DNA of 64,000 nt, from assembly GCF_043641075.1 (NCBI RefSeq), contig NZ_JBHZRC010000005.1, positions 1-64,000 on the forward strand. Direction: 5' to 3'. Positions 36,945-45,341 of the stretch are shown in pieces; within the stretch, counting starts at the first letter, position 1; each line of letters begins with the position of its first letter. The translations under genes were made by a program, and so were the position numbers. The notes beneath the pieces were generated by a model. That model was not told the DNA's origin. It saw nothing but the letters and a program-made list of their open reading frames with translations, and searched no databases. The stretch is from Bacillus_BD oryzisoli_A. GTDB taxonomy: Bacteria > Bacillota > Bacilli > Bacillales > Cytobacillaceae.

Positions 36945-37496
36945 ATGGAATTATTAGATTGGTTTAATAAAGGGTTAACACCAGAAGCATATATTGAAGG
37001 AATGAATGTGAATAAGGATGAGATGAATAAAATCTATTCCGCTTATTCATTGAATAGTGAAGAACAGGAGCAAATCCAGGCTATCAAGGATAAGGGGCTG
37101 AAGGTTATTGTCCTATCCGAGGATTGGTGCGGCGATGCTATGTTAAATAACCCCATTCTATTAAAGCTTGCTGAGGCTGCAGAAATGGATGTCCGGTTTA
37201 TTTTACGCGACCAAAACCTTGAGCTGATGGATCAGTACTTAACAAATGGAACATCAAGAGCTATTCCAATCTTTATTTTTATCGATCAGGATGGTGAGGA
37301 AAAAGCCGTGTGGGGACCGAGAGCAGAAAAGCTGCAAGAGCTTGTAACAAGTGAACGAGGCAAGCTGCCTGATCAGGAAAGTCCAGATTTCAAAGACAAA
37401 CAGATGGACATGTACAAAGGATTAAAAGCAAGATATCTCCAAGAGGAAGAGCTCTGGCACACCGTTGCAGGCAGCATTTTAGCCTCATTAAAGTAG
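36945..37496 (+). CDS. Thioredoxin-like fold protein lacking CxxC
   Basis: This 183-residue protein fits the thioredoxin family branch often annotated 'thioredoxin family protein' in Bacillaceae. The active-site region reads VIVLSEDWCGDAMLNNPIL, around residues 55-73: one cysteine in WCGD where true thioredoxins have WCGPC. A cis-Pro segment, TSRAIPIFIFIDQDG, lies near residue 104-118. With one active-site cysteine it cannot be a standard dithiol reductase; it may be a thiol-binding or regulatory protein. No signal peptide, so cytoplasmic. The start has a weak ribosome site (gaggtg). Family known, function not. Confidence 0.75.
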   Translation: MELLDWFNKGLTPEAYIEGMNVNKDEMNKIYSAYSLNSEEQEQIQAIKDKGLKVIVLSEDWCGDAMLNNPILLKLAEAAEMDVRFILRDQNLELMDQYLTNGTSRAIPIFIFIDQDGEEKAVWGPRAEKLQELVTSERGKLPDQESPDFKDKQMDMYKGLKARYLQEEELWHTVAGSILASLK

Positions 37497-37501
37497 TACC
37501 T

Positions 37502-37608
37502 GGTGTCAGGCACCACAAAAAGACAAAATCATTCATTTGTCCATAATCGGTGTCAGGCACCGCAAAAGGACAATATCGTTCATTTGTCCATAAATGGTGC
37601 CTGACACC
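37502..37608 (+). repeat. tgtcaggcacc repeat cluster (two direct copies and one inverse core)
   Basis: Two 47-base direct copies (37502-37548 and 37549-37595) share ggtgtcaggcaccrc, a aarrgacaa stretch and ttcatttgtccataa. They are followed by the inverse core ggtgcctgacacc (37596-37608). The same core forms the perfect palindrome at 47036-47097. The cluster lies between two convergent genes and may work as a terminator in either direction. Similar tgtcaggcacc units are, as I recall, common between genes in Bacillus. Confidence 0.8.
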
Positions 37609-37623
37609 TCTATTGTGACACCT

Positions 37624-38241
37624 TTATTGGATCTTTTTGGTTTTAATCCGATCTTTGGCTAGGTTTTTATCATTGATTTTCGGTTCTTGATGATGGATAA
37701 AATTACGTATGTTTGTCCGATGGAGGAAAATAAGCAGCAACAGGAAAATAATAAAGAGGATATCATTTTCAGAGCCAGCCTCCATAATGGAATAAAGAAG
37801 TAAGACAATCCCGACTGAAAGAGAGCCAAAGAAGACGTACTTTGTAATAAAAATAACGAGAAAAAACGTAATATAAGTGATGAGGAATAACCAAAAATTA
37901 ACGGCAAGCAGTGCGCCTGCAGTGGTGGCAATAGCCTTACCACCTCTAAAGCCTGCAAAGACAGGGAAGCAATGACCGATTACGGCAATCAGCCCAGGGT
38001 AAAGTGGATTCATTTCGGTTTGAAAAAGGATGGGTAATGAGGCTGCCAATGCTCCTTTTCCAACATCAACTAATAAGACTATAATGGCTGCCCTTTTTCC
38101 CAGCACTCTAAGTGTATTGGTTGCTCCCGGATTATTACTCCCATGCTCCCGTATATCAATGTTAAAGAACACCTTGCCCACGATTAAGGCTGTCGGGATG
38201 GAGCCGACTACATATGCAAGTATAGATATAAATAATGTCAT
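37624..38241 (-). CDS. plsY: Glycerol-3-phosphate acyltransferase PlsY family
   Basis: PlsY uses acyl phosphate to acylate glycerol-3-phosphate at the membrane, starting phospholipid synthesis. The 205-residue integral protein shows all three family motifs: GSIPTALIVGK (residues ~13-23), REHGSNNPGATNTLRVLGK (~31-49) and FAGFRGGKAIATTAG (~95-109), plus five or so hydrophobic helices. The C-terminal tail is basic and longer than usual. Bacillus genomes often carry more than one plsY; this one is not in the plsY-parE context, so it could be a paralogue of the main enzyme. Start ATG 38241 follows aaggatg. Confidence 0.88.
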   Translation of the reverse strand: MTLFISILAYVVGSIPTALIVGKVFFNIDIREHGSNNPGATNTLRVLGKRAAIIVLLVDVGKGALAASLPILFQTEMNPLYPGLIAVIGHCFPVFAGFRGGKAIATTAGALLAVNFWLFLITYITFFLVIFITKYVFFGSLSVGIVLLLYSIMEAGSENDILFIIFLLLLIFLHRTNIRNFIHHQEPKINDKNLAKDRIKTKKIQ

Positions 38242-38422
38242 AAGATCATCCTTTTAAATAGCTTATCTATAACAAATGTAATAAAAAGACATAAAAAATA
38301 GAAGTTATTTTTTTCTTTTTTTTCATAAAATAGAAAAGAGTTTGGAAACATTTATTGCTTCTAATATTCTATAATGGAAATATGGAATAGTTAGGAAATT
38401 ACGTTTAAAAGGAGTTGGAGTT

Positions 38423-39037
38423 ATGTTTAAGAAAGTAGCATCTGATGTACTAGGATTGAGTGATATTGGGAGTGTCATTAAACCAGCAGATTATGATAAG
38501 GTAGATGCCGATGATTATGTAATGCATGAAGAAAATGAAAAAATCTTCTTTTTAATTAAATCAAAAACAGATGAGTATTGCTTTACCAATAAGGCTGTTA
38601 TCCATCTGGACGGCACAAGTGCAATAAGTAAAAAAAGATCCTTACGCCGTTACAGCTATGCAGAGCATAGCATTACAAATGTTGTTCTTGAAACAGCGGG
38701 TACGGTTGATTTAGATGTTGAAATTAAATTCACAATTGGTTCAGTACCGTTTTCTATCGATGTTCATAAAAAGTATATTGAAGAGTTGAAGGACCTGTAC
38801 AAAGCATTGATTTCCATTGCTGAAATCTGTCGCGAGAATGCACTTTCATTGCAATATGCAGAGCAAAGCTTGAATTTAGCGTCCAACACCTTGGGTCGTT
38901 CAGCAGTTAACGGTGAAAATATGGTCGATAACTTCAAGCAAATCAATGATACGGCATTTAATTGGTTGATGGACAGCAGAAAGAAATACAAAGTTAAAGA
39001 CTTTGGTTATGTGTTTGAGAAATTTATTAATAATTAA
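38423..39037 (+). CDS. PH domain protein of the YvbH type
   Basis: This 204-residue soluble protein matches B. subtilis YvbH in length and layout: an N-terminal bacterial PH domain (about residues 1-125, with FFLIKSKTDEYCFTNKAVIH and KKRSLRRYSYAEHSI) and a C-terminal helical oligomerisation region (from about residue 130; YKALISIAEICRENALSLQ). Its role is unknown. A aaaaggagttggag site lies before the ATG. It stands alone, with its own terminator. Confidence 0.82.
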   Translation: MFKKVASDVLGLSDIGSVIKPADYDKVDADDYVMHEENEKIFFLIKSKTDEYCFTNKAVIHLDGTSAISKKRSLRRYSYAEHSITNVVLETAGTVDLDVEIKFTIGSVPFSIDVHKKYIEELKDLYKALISIAEICRENALSLQYAEQSLNLASNTLGRSAVNGENMVDNFKQINDTAFNWLMDSRKKYKVKDFGYVFEKFINN

Positions 39038-39047
39038 TGGAAACCGG

Positions 39048-39080
39048 AAAAAAGGGAACTGTTATCAGTTCTCTTTTTTT
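39048..39080 (+). terminator. Rho-independent terminator after the YvbH-type gene
   Basis: gggaactg / cagttctc stem, ttat loop, A run before and seven T after. Confidence 0.9.
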
Positions 39081-39206
39081 GTCTAATGATAGAATAAACC
39101 TCGTTCTATTCAAGTTGTAATTTATTGATATAAAGGACATTTGTATGTATAATTCATAAAAAGTATTTCGTTCTGATTGATTTATTTTATAGTGGAGGTC
39201 TATCTA

Positions 39207-40562
39207 TTGACGGTCGCAATTATCACACTTATTGTATTAATCCTGCTGAATGCCTTTTTTGCCGCATCAGAGATGGCATTGGTTGGATTAAATGATAACA
39301 AAATAAAACGAATGGCTGAAGATGGAGATAAAAAAGCCAACATGCTGCTTCATCTCATCTCTGAACCCAGCCGATTTTTAAGTACCATTCAAATTGGTAT
39401 CACACTAGCAGGGTTTTTGGCCAGTGCTTTTGCAGCGGATTTCTTTGCAGGTCCATTAGCAAAAGCTTTATATGAGTTAGGAGTTCCGCTGGAGTTAAGT
39501 GTACTTGGCACAGCTTCCGTTGTCGTCATCACAATCTTGTTTTCTTTCATTACATTGGTTTTTGGTGAGCTTGTACCAAAGCAGCTTGCACTGCAAAAAG
39601 CTGAGACGATTGCCAATTTTGTAGCTGCACCGCTAACCTTTTTATTCAAAATTTTCTTGCCATTGGTAAAATTTCTAACCTTTACAACAAATACTGTTGT
39701 TCGGTTATTTGGTGTTGACCCAAACGCAAAAAGCGTTGAAGCAACAGAAGAAGAGATTAGAATGATGGTAGATGTAGGCAGTGAGCGTGGGACCATTCAA
39801 GAAGATGAGAAATTGATGATCAACAATATCTTTGAATTTAACGATAAAATGGTTTCTGACATTGTTACACACCGCACAGATATGGTTGCTCTTCCGGTAG
39901 ATGCAAGTTTACAAGAAACAGTAGAATTAGTGAATCAGGAGAAATATACAAGATTTCCAGTTTATGAAGGTGATTTTGATAAAATCATAGGCATTTTTCA
40001 CGTAAAGTATTTATTTCAATTTATGGATCGAGAAAATGAGAAGGCGTTTGACTTGAGGAAGTTAATTAGAAAACCATACTTTGTTCTTGAGACCCAAAGA
40101 GTAGATACATTATTTTCGGACATGAAGAAAAACAATGTTCATATTGCCATTGTTCTGGATGAATACGGCGGTACAGAAGGACTTGTTACAATCGAGGATG
40201 TCATTGAAGAGATTGTAGGAGAAATTTCCAGTGAAATGGATGGTCCGGAAGAGAACGAAATTAACCAATTGGACAACGATAAATACTCTGTTGAAGGCAC
40301 TACAAACCTTACCAAACTTGCAAAGCTACTAAAGGTCAATCTACCGACAGATAGCTTTGATACACTAAATGGCTTTCTAATTAGTAAAATAGGATATATT
40401 CCTACAATGGAAGAACGGCCAGTGGTTATTTATGAAAATCTTCATTTTGAGGTCACTGACGTAACAGAAAATCGTATTGAAAATGTAATTATAACGATTA
40501 ATGATGATGCTAACGATAAGTCAGGTCAAGGAATACAGGAGCTTGTTAAGCAAAAGGGATAA
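39207..40562 (+). CDS. Hemolysin/CorC family membrane protein (CNNM-CBS-CorC_HlyC)
   Basis: This 451-residue membrane protein has an N-terminal CNNM transmembrane domain (LIVLILLNAFFAASEMALVG at the start; further helices around residues 60-80, 90-120 and 130-150), two CBS motifs (VTHRTDMVALPVDASLQETV and KPYFVLETQRVDTLFSDM) and a C-terminal CorC_HlyC domain (residues ~350-440). Family members are linked to Mg2+ efflux; the older name haemolysin is not evidence of toxicity. TTG 39207 behind ggagg is chosen over the upstream in-frame start at 39177. The EDxxEEIVGE region (IEDVIEEIVGEISSEMD) is typical. Confidence 0.9.
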   Translation: MTVAIITLIVLILLNAFFAASEMALVGLNDNKIKRMAEDGDKKANMLLHLISEPSRFLSTIQIGITLAGFLASAFAADFFAGPLAKALYELGVPLELSVLGTASVVVITILFSFITLVFGELVPKQLALQKAETIANFVAAPLTFLFKIFLPLVKFLTFTTNTVVRLFGVDPNAKSVEATEEEIRMMVDVGSERGTIQEDEKLMINNIFEFNDKMVSDIVTHRTDMVALPVDASLQETVELVNQEKYTRFPVYEGDFDKIIGIFHVKYLFQFMDRENEKAFDLRKLIRKPYFVLETQRVDTLFSDMKKNNVHIAIVLDEYGGTEGLVTIEDVIEEIVGEISSEMDGPEENEINQLDNDKYSVEGTTNLTKLAKLLKVNLPTDSFDTLNGFLISKIGYIPTMEERPVVIYENLHFEVTDVTENRIENVIITINDDANDKSGQGIQELVKQKG

Positions 40563-40902
40563 GGTTCCGAACGGTTCAAAACCTCCTTTTGAAAAATACA
40601 AAAGACATACTAGGAAGGATCTGTCATCAGGTCCTTTCTTTGCGGTTTTTTCGTATGAAATAAAACGAACATAGGTATTAAACAAACGTTTGATTGATAA
40701 GCTAGGATCTCTTATCGGGTACGGAAAAAGCGATTGTACTAATCAGAATGGGACTCCTGCTGCTGCCATTTACGTTTGGAGTTGTTCAAGAGGGTTCAGT
40801 TGGTAAATATTGATAAGTTTGTGTCTTTTAGTTATGATGGTAAATGGAAAACTTATATTAAACGAAAACTCGTATTAACTATGATATTAGGATGATGGGG
40901 TA
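40563..40902 (+). other. Intergenic region with terminator, inverted repeat and possible gene remnant
   Basis: After the CorC gene, aaggatctg (40615-40623) and caggtcctt (40628-40636) form a terminator followed by T-rich sequence. The palindrome caaacgtttg at 40683-40692 resembles a TetR-type operator. From about 40719 a frame reads GTEKAIVLIRMGLLLLPFTF then GVVQEGSVGKY and a stop, which looks like coding sequence without a start. B. subtilis has yerO (TetR family) and swrC/yerP just before dgkB; both are missing here, so this may be a deletion scar. Confidence 0.4.
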
Positions 40903-41817
40903 ATGAAAAGAGCAAGAATAATTTATAATCCAACTTCCGGGCGTGAAGCATTTCGAAAAAACCTTCCTGACGTATTAGAAACGCTGGAGAAAGCTGGATA
41001 TGAGACATCAACCCATGCAACAACAGGTCCTGGGGATGGTATAAATGCAGCACGGATTGCTGTTGAACGCCGCTATGATCTTGTTGTGGCAGCAGGTGGC
41101 GATGGTACTATTAATGAAGTTGTAAACGGACTGGCAGAGCAGGAGTACCGGCCAAAGCTAGGAATCATTCCAGTGGGAACAACGAATGATTTTGCAAGGG
41201 CGTTACATATTCCTCGTGACATCGTGGGAGCTGCTGAGATTATTGCTAGGGGTGAGACAATCCCCGTTGATATTGGCCGTATGAACGATAAATATTTCAT
41301 AAATATTGGCGGTGGCGGTCGTTTAACTGAGCTGACATATGATGTTCCAAGTAAACTTAAGACCATGCTTGGCCAGCTTGCCTATTATTTAAAGGGCATG
41401 GAAATGCTGCCTTCGATTAAGGCGACACAATGCAGCATTGAATATGATGGAAAGATTTATGAGGGAGAGGTCATGCTTTTTCTCGTCGGGTTAACAAATT
41501 CTGTTGGTGGCTTCGAAAAGCTGGCTCCAAATTCATCCATTAATGATGGATTGTTTTCCTTGCTCATTTTGAAAAAGACAAATTTAGCTGATTTTATTAG
41601 GATTGCGACTCTTGCCCTTCGCGGTGAGCATATCAATGACCCGAAAGTCATTTACACGCAGGCAAATCGCATTAAGGTCACATCTGACGAAACGGTACAA
41701 TTAAATCTTGATGGTGAATATGGCGGTCTGCTGCCTGCGGAATTCGTCAATCTTTATCGTCACTTAGAGGTATTCGTGCCGCTTGATCAAATCAGAGACG
41801 AAGACCGCCCTGACTGA
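40903..41817 (+). CDS. dgkB: Diacylglycerol kinase DgkB
   Basis: DgkB phosphorylates diacylglycerol set free by lipoteichoic acid synthesis, returning it to phospholipids. The 304-residue soluble lipid kinase has the N-terminal catalytic domain with IIYNPTSGRE near residue 5 and AAGGDGTINEVVNGL near residue 65-80, followed by GIIPVGTTNDFARAL, all intact, and the NLDGEYGG motif near residue 272. The order dgkB then rlmCD matches B. subtilis yerQ-yefA, although here 5 kb of other genes lie between them. Confidence 0.96.
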   Translation: MKRARIIYNPTSGREAFRKNLPDVLETLEKAGYETSTHATTGPGDGINAARIAVERRYDLVVAAGGDGTINEVVNGLAEQEYRPKLGIIPVGTTNDFARALHIPRDIVGAAEIIARGETIPVDIGRMNDKYFINIGGGGRLTELTYDVPSKLKTMLGQLAYYLKGMEMLPSIKATQCSIEYDGKIYEGEVMLFLVGLTNSVGGFEKLAPNSSINDGLFSLLILKKTNLADFIRIATLALRGEHINDPKVIYTQANRIKVTSDETVQLNLDGEYGGLLPAEFVNLYRHLEVFVPLDQIRDEDRPD

Positions 41818-41846
41818 TCTGGTTCAGTTAAAGAGGTAAAAATGTA

Positions 41847-41887
41847 AGAAGGAACTCGTTCTATATTGGAACGGGTTTCTTTTTTTT
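41847..41887 (+). terminator. Rho-independent terminator after dgkB
   Basis: gaactcgttc pairs with gaacgggttt around a tatattg loop; a run of seven T follows. Confidence 0.85.
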
Positions 41888-41922
41888 ACGGATGGCTGTT
41901 TGATGGATAGATAGGTATTAAT

Positions 41923-42570
41923 GGACACTATCTATCCTTGAGTTCCCATGGGACTGTTCCCAACCTTTTGTTAGTAACAAGCCAACCTTGATAGTACCCA
42001 TAGGCCTTTTTCCAACCTTTTGTTAGGAACTATCCAATCTTGATAGTGCCCATAGGATTTTTTCCAACCTTTTGTTAGGAACTATCCAACTCTGATAGTG
42101 CCCACAGGCCTTTTTCCACCCATACCACGGGAACTATGAAACCCTGATAGTGCCCATAGGATTTTTTCCACCCATGCCACGGGAACTATCCAACCTTGAT
42201 AGTGCCCACAGGCCTTTTTCCACCCATGTGACGGGAACTATCCAACTCTGATAGTGCCCACAGGCCTTTTTCCACCCATGCCACGGGAACTATCCAACTC
42301 TGATAGTGCCCACAGGCCTTTTTCCACCCATGCCACGGGAACTATCCAACCTTGATAGTGCCCACAGGCCTTTTTCCACCCATGTAACGGGAACTATCCA
42401 ACTCTGATAGTGCCCACAGGCCTTTTTCCACCCATGCCACGGGAACTATGAAACCCTGATAGTGCCCACAGGCCTTTTTCCACCCATGCCACGGGAACTA
42501 TCCAACTCTGATAGTTCCCAAAGGACCGTTATAAACCTTTCCATGGGGAACTATCCAACCTTCAGTTCCA
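41923..42570 (+). repeat. 52-bp tandem hairpin array (about 12 units)
   Basis: Eleven copies of a unit with gatagt core repeat at 52-base steps (for example tccaactctg at 42241 and 42293), with a degenerate unit at the left and a half unit at the right. Each holds an inverted repeat, gggaactatc / gatagtgccc, around a 7-base loop, followed by cacaggcctttttcc and a linker. Two linker types occur: ccaaccttttgttag in the first three units and ccacccatgccac in the rest. It is not a CRISPR array, since nothing varies between units. It has no long ORF. It fills most of the 984-base gap between dgkB and the flavoprotein gene. Confidence 0.93.
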
Positions 42571-42801
42571 AATCCTGTAATTTAACACACATCCGTTCAA
42601 AATATTTTCCAACTATATTCACCCAATTGTAAAAAGATAAAATTTTTCCAATATAATGACATGGTAATATTAGGGTGTAACAATGTTTGGCATTTTAGGG
42701 ATATTCTACAAGGAGGAAAATAGGTGATGAAAAAGGATACATAGTACACCCATTATGAGCTTTGCGTAAAAATTACTTAATGAAAGGAGCGTTATCTAAT
42801 C
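42571..42801 (+). promoter_or_regulatory. Leader of the flavocytochrome gene with a six-codon ORF
   Basis: An AT-rich promoter region includes ccaatataatgac near 42650, a likely -10 site. At 42711-42744 a perfect aaggagga site is followed by GTG-ATG-AAA-AAG-GAT-ACA-TAG. This could be a tiny leader peptide or the trace of an old start. The true gene start at 42802 has its own gaaaggagcg site. Confidence 0.35.
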
Positions 42802-44619
42802 ATGAGTAAAAAGAAGTTTAGAGCTCTATTTAGTATCATACTGATTATGTTTTTATTGGTATCATTAGTAGGCTGCGGACAAAAGGACAAGGATGATGAG
42901 TCTACCGGCACGAAAACAACTACGGAATCGAAGTTTAAGCCAGGAACCTATACTGGAGTTGGAAAGGGTAATAACGGTGATATCAAAGTAGAGGTCGAGG
43001 TTGATGAAGAATCCATCGTTTCTATCAATGTCTTAGAACATAATGAGACAAAAGGAGTATCCGATGCGGCATTTGATGAGATTCCGGGTTCTGTAATTGA
43101 AGGTCAGACGTTGGCTGTTGATACGGTGTCAGGCGCAACCCATTCTTCTGAAGGATTAATAGCAGCTATAACAGAGGCATTAAAAGCGGCAGGCGGAAAT
43201 ATTGAAGAGCTGAGTAAGAAACAGGCTGCGAATAAAACAGCCAAAGAGGATAAGGAATATACAACAGATGTAGTTGTAATTGGTGCTGGTGGTGCGGGAC
43301 TTGCGGCTGCAGTTTCCGCGCATGAAAACGGCGCAAAGGTAATTGTTTTAGAAAAAATGCCACAGGTTGGAGGGAATACAATCATCTCAGGTGCGGCATA
43401 TAATGCGGTGGATCCTGTTCGTCAAGGAAAACAAGGTATCGAGGATTCAGTCGATAAACACTTTACGCAAACCTATGAAGGCGGGGATAAAAAAGGTGAC
43501 CCTGAACTAATTAGAACATTAGTTGAGAATGCCTATCCAACCCTTCAATGGCTTGAGGGTTTGGGCATGGAGTTTAAGGATGAGGTATTTACCGTTCTAG
43601 GCGGTTTATGGCCAAGAGCACACAAACCTGTAAAACCACTTGGAACAGGCTACATTGAAACGTATATGAACTATATCGAAAAGACAAATGATGAAATTCA
43701 AGTGCTAGTCAATACGAAGGCAAAGGAATTGATTGTTGAAAATGATGCAGTGACAGGCGTAAAAGCAGAGGGTAAAAATGGCAATGTTGTCGTTCATGCA
43801 AAATCTGTGGTCATGGCGGCAGGCGGTTTTGGTGCGAATGTTGACATGAGAAACGAATACAATGGTACATGGCCGGATTTAACAAAGCTTAAGACAACGA
43901 ACCATCCAGGTGCCACTGGTGATGGTATTGTAATGGCTGAGAAGGTCGATGCAAACCTTGTCGGTATGGAATACATTCAGCTATTGCCAATGGGTGATCC
44001 TGAGACAGGCAGCTTGAGCGGAAATATTGAACAGGGTGTGGAAAATCGAATATTTGTAAACAAAGAGGGTAATAGATTTGTAGATGAGGGAGCAAGAAGG
44101 GACGTAATGACTTTAGCCCTTATGGAACAGACTGACCAGTCGATGTGGGTAATCGTTGACAAACACTCATACCCTACTGGTGATACGAAAAATAACTTTA
44201 ATGAATCAATCGATGATTTAGTAGCTGCAGGAAGAGCCTATAAAGCAGATACATTAGAAGACCTTGCAAAGCAAATGGGTGTGGATCCAGATAATTTTGT
44301 TAAGGCAGTAGAAGGATTTAATAGCGCTGTTGATGCAGGAACAGACGAATTCGGCAGAACCTTATTTGATCAAAAGCTTGATACAGCCCCATTCTATGCA
44401 GGTGCAAGGGTACCAACTGTCCACCATACAATGGGCGGTATCCAAATCAATACAGATGCACAGGTTATAAACAAAGCTGGTGAAGTCATTAAAGGATTGT
44501 ATGCTGCGGGTGAAGTAACCGGCGGGATACACGGTACAAACCGACTTGGCGGAAATGCATTAGCTGATGTTAACACATTTGGTAGAATTGCAGGTCAAAG
44601 TGCAGCGTTAGGAAAGTAA
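42802..44619 (+). CDS. Extracytoplasmic flavoprotein reductase (FMN-bind + FAD-binding fumarate/urocanate reductase type)
   Basis: This 605-residue lipoprotein has a signal ending LVGC (Cys 25), an FMN-binding domain (residues ~45-125) with the covalent flavinylation motif DTVSGAT (Thr 113, the expected ApbE target), and an FAD domain of the fumarate reductase family from about residue 150 (VVVIGAGGAGLAAAVSA). Substrate and FAD motifs VPTVHHTMGGIQI and GTNRLGGNALADVNTFGRIA lie near the C-terminus. Such proteins reduce fumarate, urocanate or similar enoates outside the membrane, fed by quinol or flavin carriers. The exact substrate is not visible. It faces a second flavinylated lipoprotein gene. 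Confidence 0.88.
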   Translation: MSKKKFRALFSIILIMFLLVSLVGCGQKDKDDESTGTKTTTESKFKPGTYTGVGKGNNGDIKVEVEVDEESIVSINVLEHNETKGVSDAAFDEIPGSVIEGQTLAVDTVSGATHSSEGLIAAITEALKAAGGNIEELSKKQAANKTAKEDKEYTTDVVVIGAGGAGLAAAVSAHENGAKVIVLEKMPQVGGNTIISGAAYNAVDPVRQGKQGIEDSVDKHFTQTYEGGDKKGDPELIRTLVENAYPTLQWLEGLGMEFKDEVFTVLGGLWPRAHKPVKPLGTGYIETYMNYIEKTNDEIQVLVNTKAKELIVENDAVTGVKAEGKNGNVVVHAKSVVMAAGGFGANVDMRNEYNGTWPDLTKLKTTNHPGATGDGIVMAEKVDANLVGMEYIQLLPMGDPETGSLSGNIEQGVENRIFVNKEGNRFVDEGARRDVMTLALMEQTDQSMWVIVDKHSYPTGDTKNNFNESIDDLVAAGRAYKADTLEDLAKQMGVDPDNFVKAVEGFNSAVDAGTDEFGRTLFDQKLDTAPFYAGARVPTVHHTMGGIQINTDAQVINKAGEVIKGLYAAGEVTGGIHGTNRLGGNALADVNTFGRIAGQSAALGK

Positions 44620-44669
44620 CAGATATAATGAAGGCGGCTAATTCTCCCATAGCTGCCTTCCTCATTTTC

Positions 44670-44706
44670 GAAAAAAGGACTAGAGAGAAAATCTCCCTAG
44701 CCCTTC
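44670..44706 (-). terminator. Terminator of the FMN-binding lipoprotein gene
   Basis: On the minus strand aagggctagggaga pairs with tctctagtcctt, followed by six T. A second stem (gaaggcggcta / agctgccttc, 44630-44660) lies after the plus-strand flavoprotein gene. Confidence 0.8.
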
Positions 44707-44762
44707 TTATTAGAATAGTATAGTTTTTACTTATGAGTATTAAAAGGTTGATTTTCTAACTA

Positions 44763-45341
44763 TTATTTAGCAGCTTTAGCAGCTTCAACTAGTGCAGATA
44801 CATATCCATGTGTATCAACTAATGTAGCGCCACTTACTACGTCTAGCATTTTTTCGCCTTCGTTATCTTTTAGCTCTTTTTCTAATTCAGCAACTGTTTT
44901 TCCAATAACATGGTCTTCAATAGCACCATAGTTTTCTAGAACAGTTTTAGTAGATCCAGCTGCTTCTGCCATATGTGTGCTGTAGTATTTAGTACTTTCT
45001 ACTTTAGATGCAAGCGGTTTGTTAGCATCTGCGAATCCTTCAGCAAATGCACCATCAGCATTTGGTACTGGTACGACACCATCAGCTGTTTTATCCATAA
45101 ATTGGAATTCGTCTAAGGATGCTCCAACGATTTTATCGCCATCCATTGCAACCACTGCTACAGCAAATGATTTATCTCCGTGTGCAGCATAGTTCACTCT
45201 TCCCATTTTAATTTCGCTAGTTGTTTCAGCAGCAGTAGTTTCTTTTTCTTTTGATGTATCATCTGCTGCTTTGTCATTTGAACAACCTGTAAATACTCCA
45301 ACAAGACCTAATGCTAATGCAAGTGCTAAAAATTTCTTCAT
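44763..45341 (-). CDS. FMN-binding lipoprotein
   Basis: The 192-residue protein has a lipoprotein signal (MKKFLALALALGLVGVFTGC, Cys 20), a Thr/Glu-rich linker and one FMN-binding domain ending with DVVSGATLVDTHG; Thr 173 in SGAT is the expected site of covalent FMN. Its architecture recalls extracellular flavin carriers such as PplA of Listeria, though with one flavin site. It is convergent with the FAD/FMN reductase and may pass electrons to it; this partnership is inferred. A ggagagg site precedes the ATG. No ApbE gene is in the window. Confidence 0.8.
   Translation of the reverse strand: MKKFLALALALGLVGVFTGCSNDKAADDTSKEKETTAAETTSEIKMGRVNYAAHGDKSFAVAVVAMDGDKIVGASLDEFQFMDKTADGVVPVPNADGAFAEGFADANKPLASKVESTKYYSTHMAEAAGSTKTVLENYGAIEDHVIGKTVAELEKELKDNEGEKMLDVVSGATLVDTHGYVSALVEAAKAAK

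Noticed and set aside
37624..37645. Extension of the tgtcagg repeat into plsY
   Set aside because: A further tgacacc lies at 37616-37622, but pairing and similarity stop before the plsY stop codon.
39177..39206. Upstream start of the CorC-type protein
   Set aside because: The TTG at 39207 has a well-spaced ggagg site and gives the usual membrane-helix N-terminus; the upstream codons have neither.
41923..42570. CRISPR array
   Set aside because: The period is regular, but the whole 52-base unit repeats; there are no unique spacers and no cas genes in the window.
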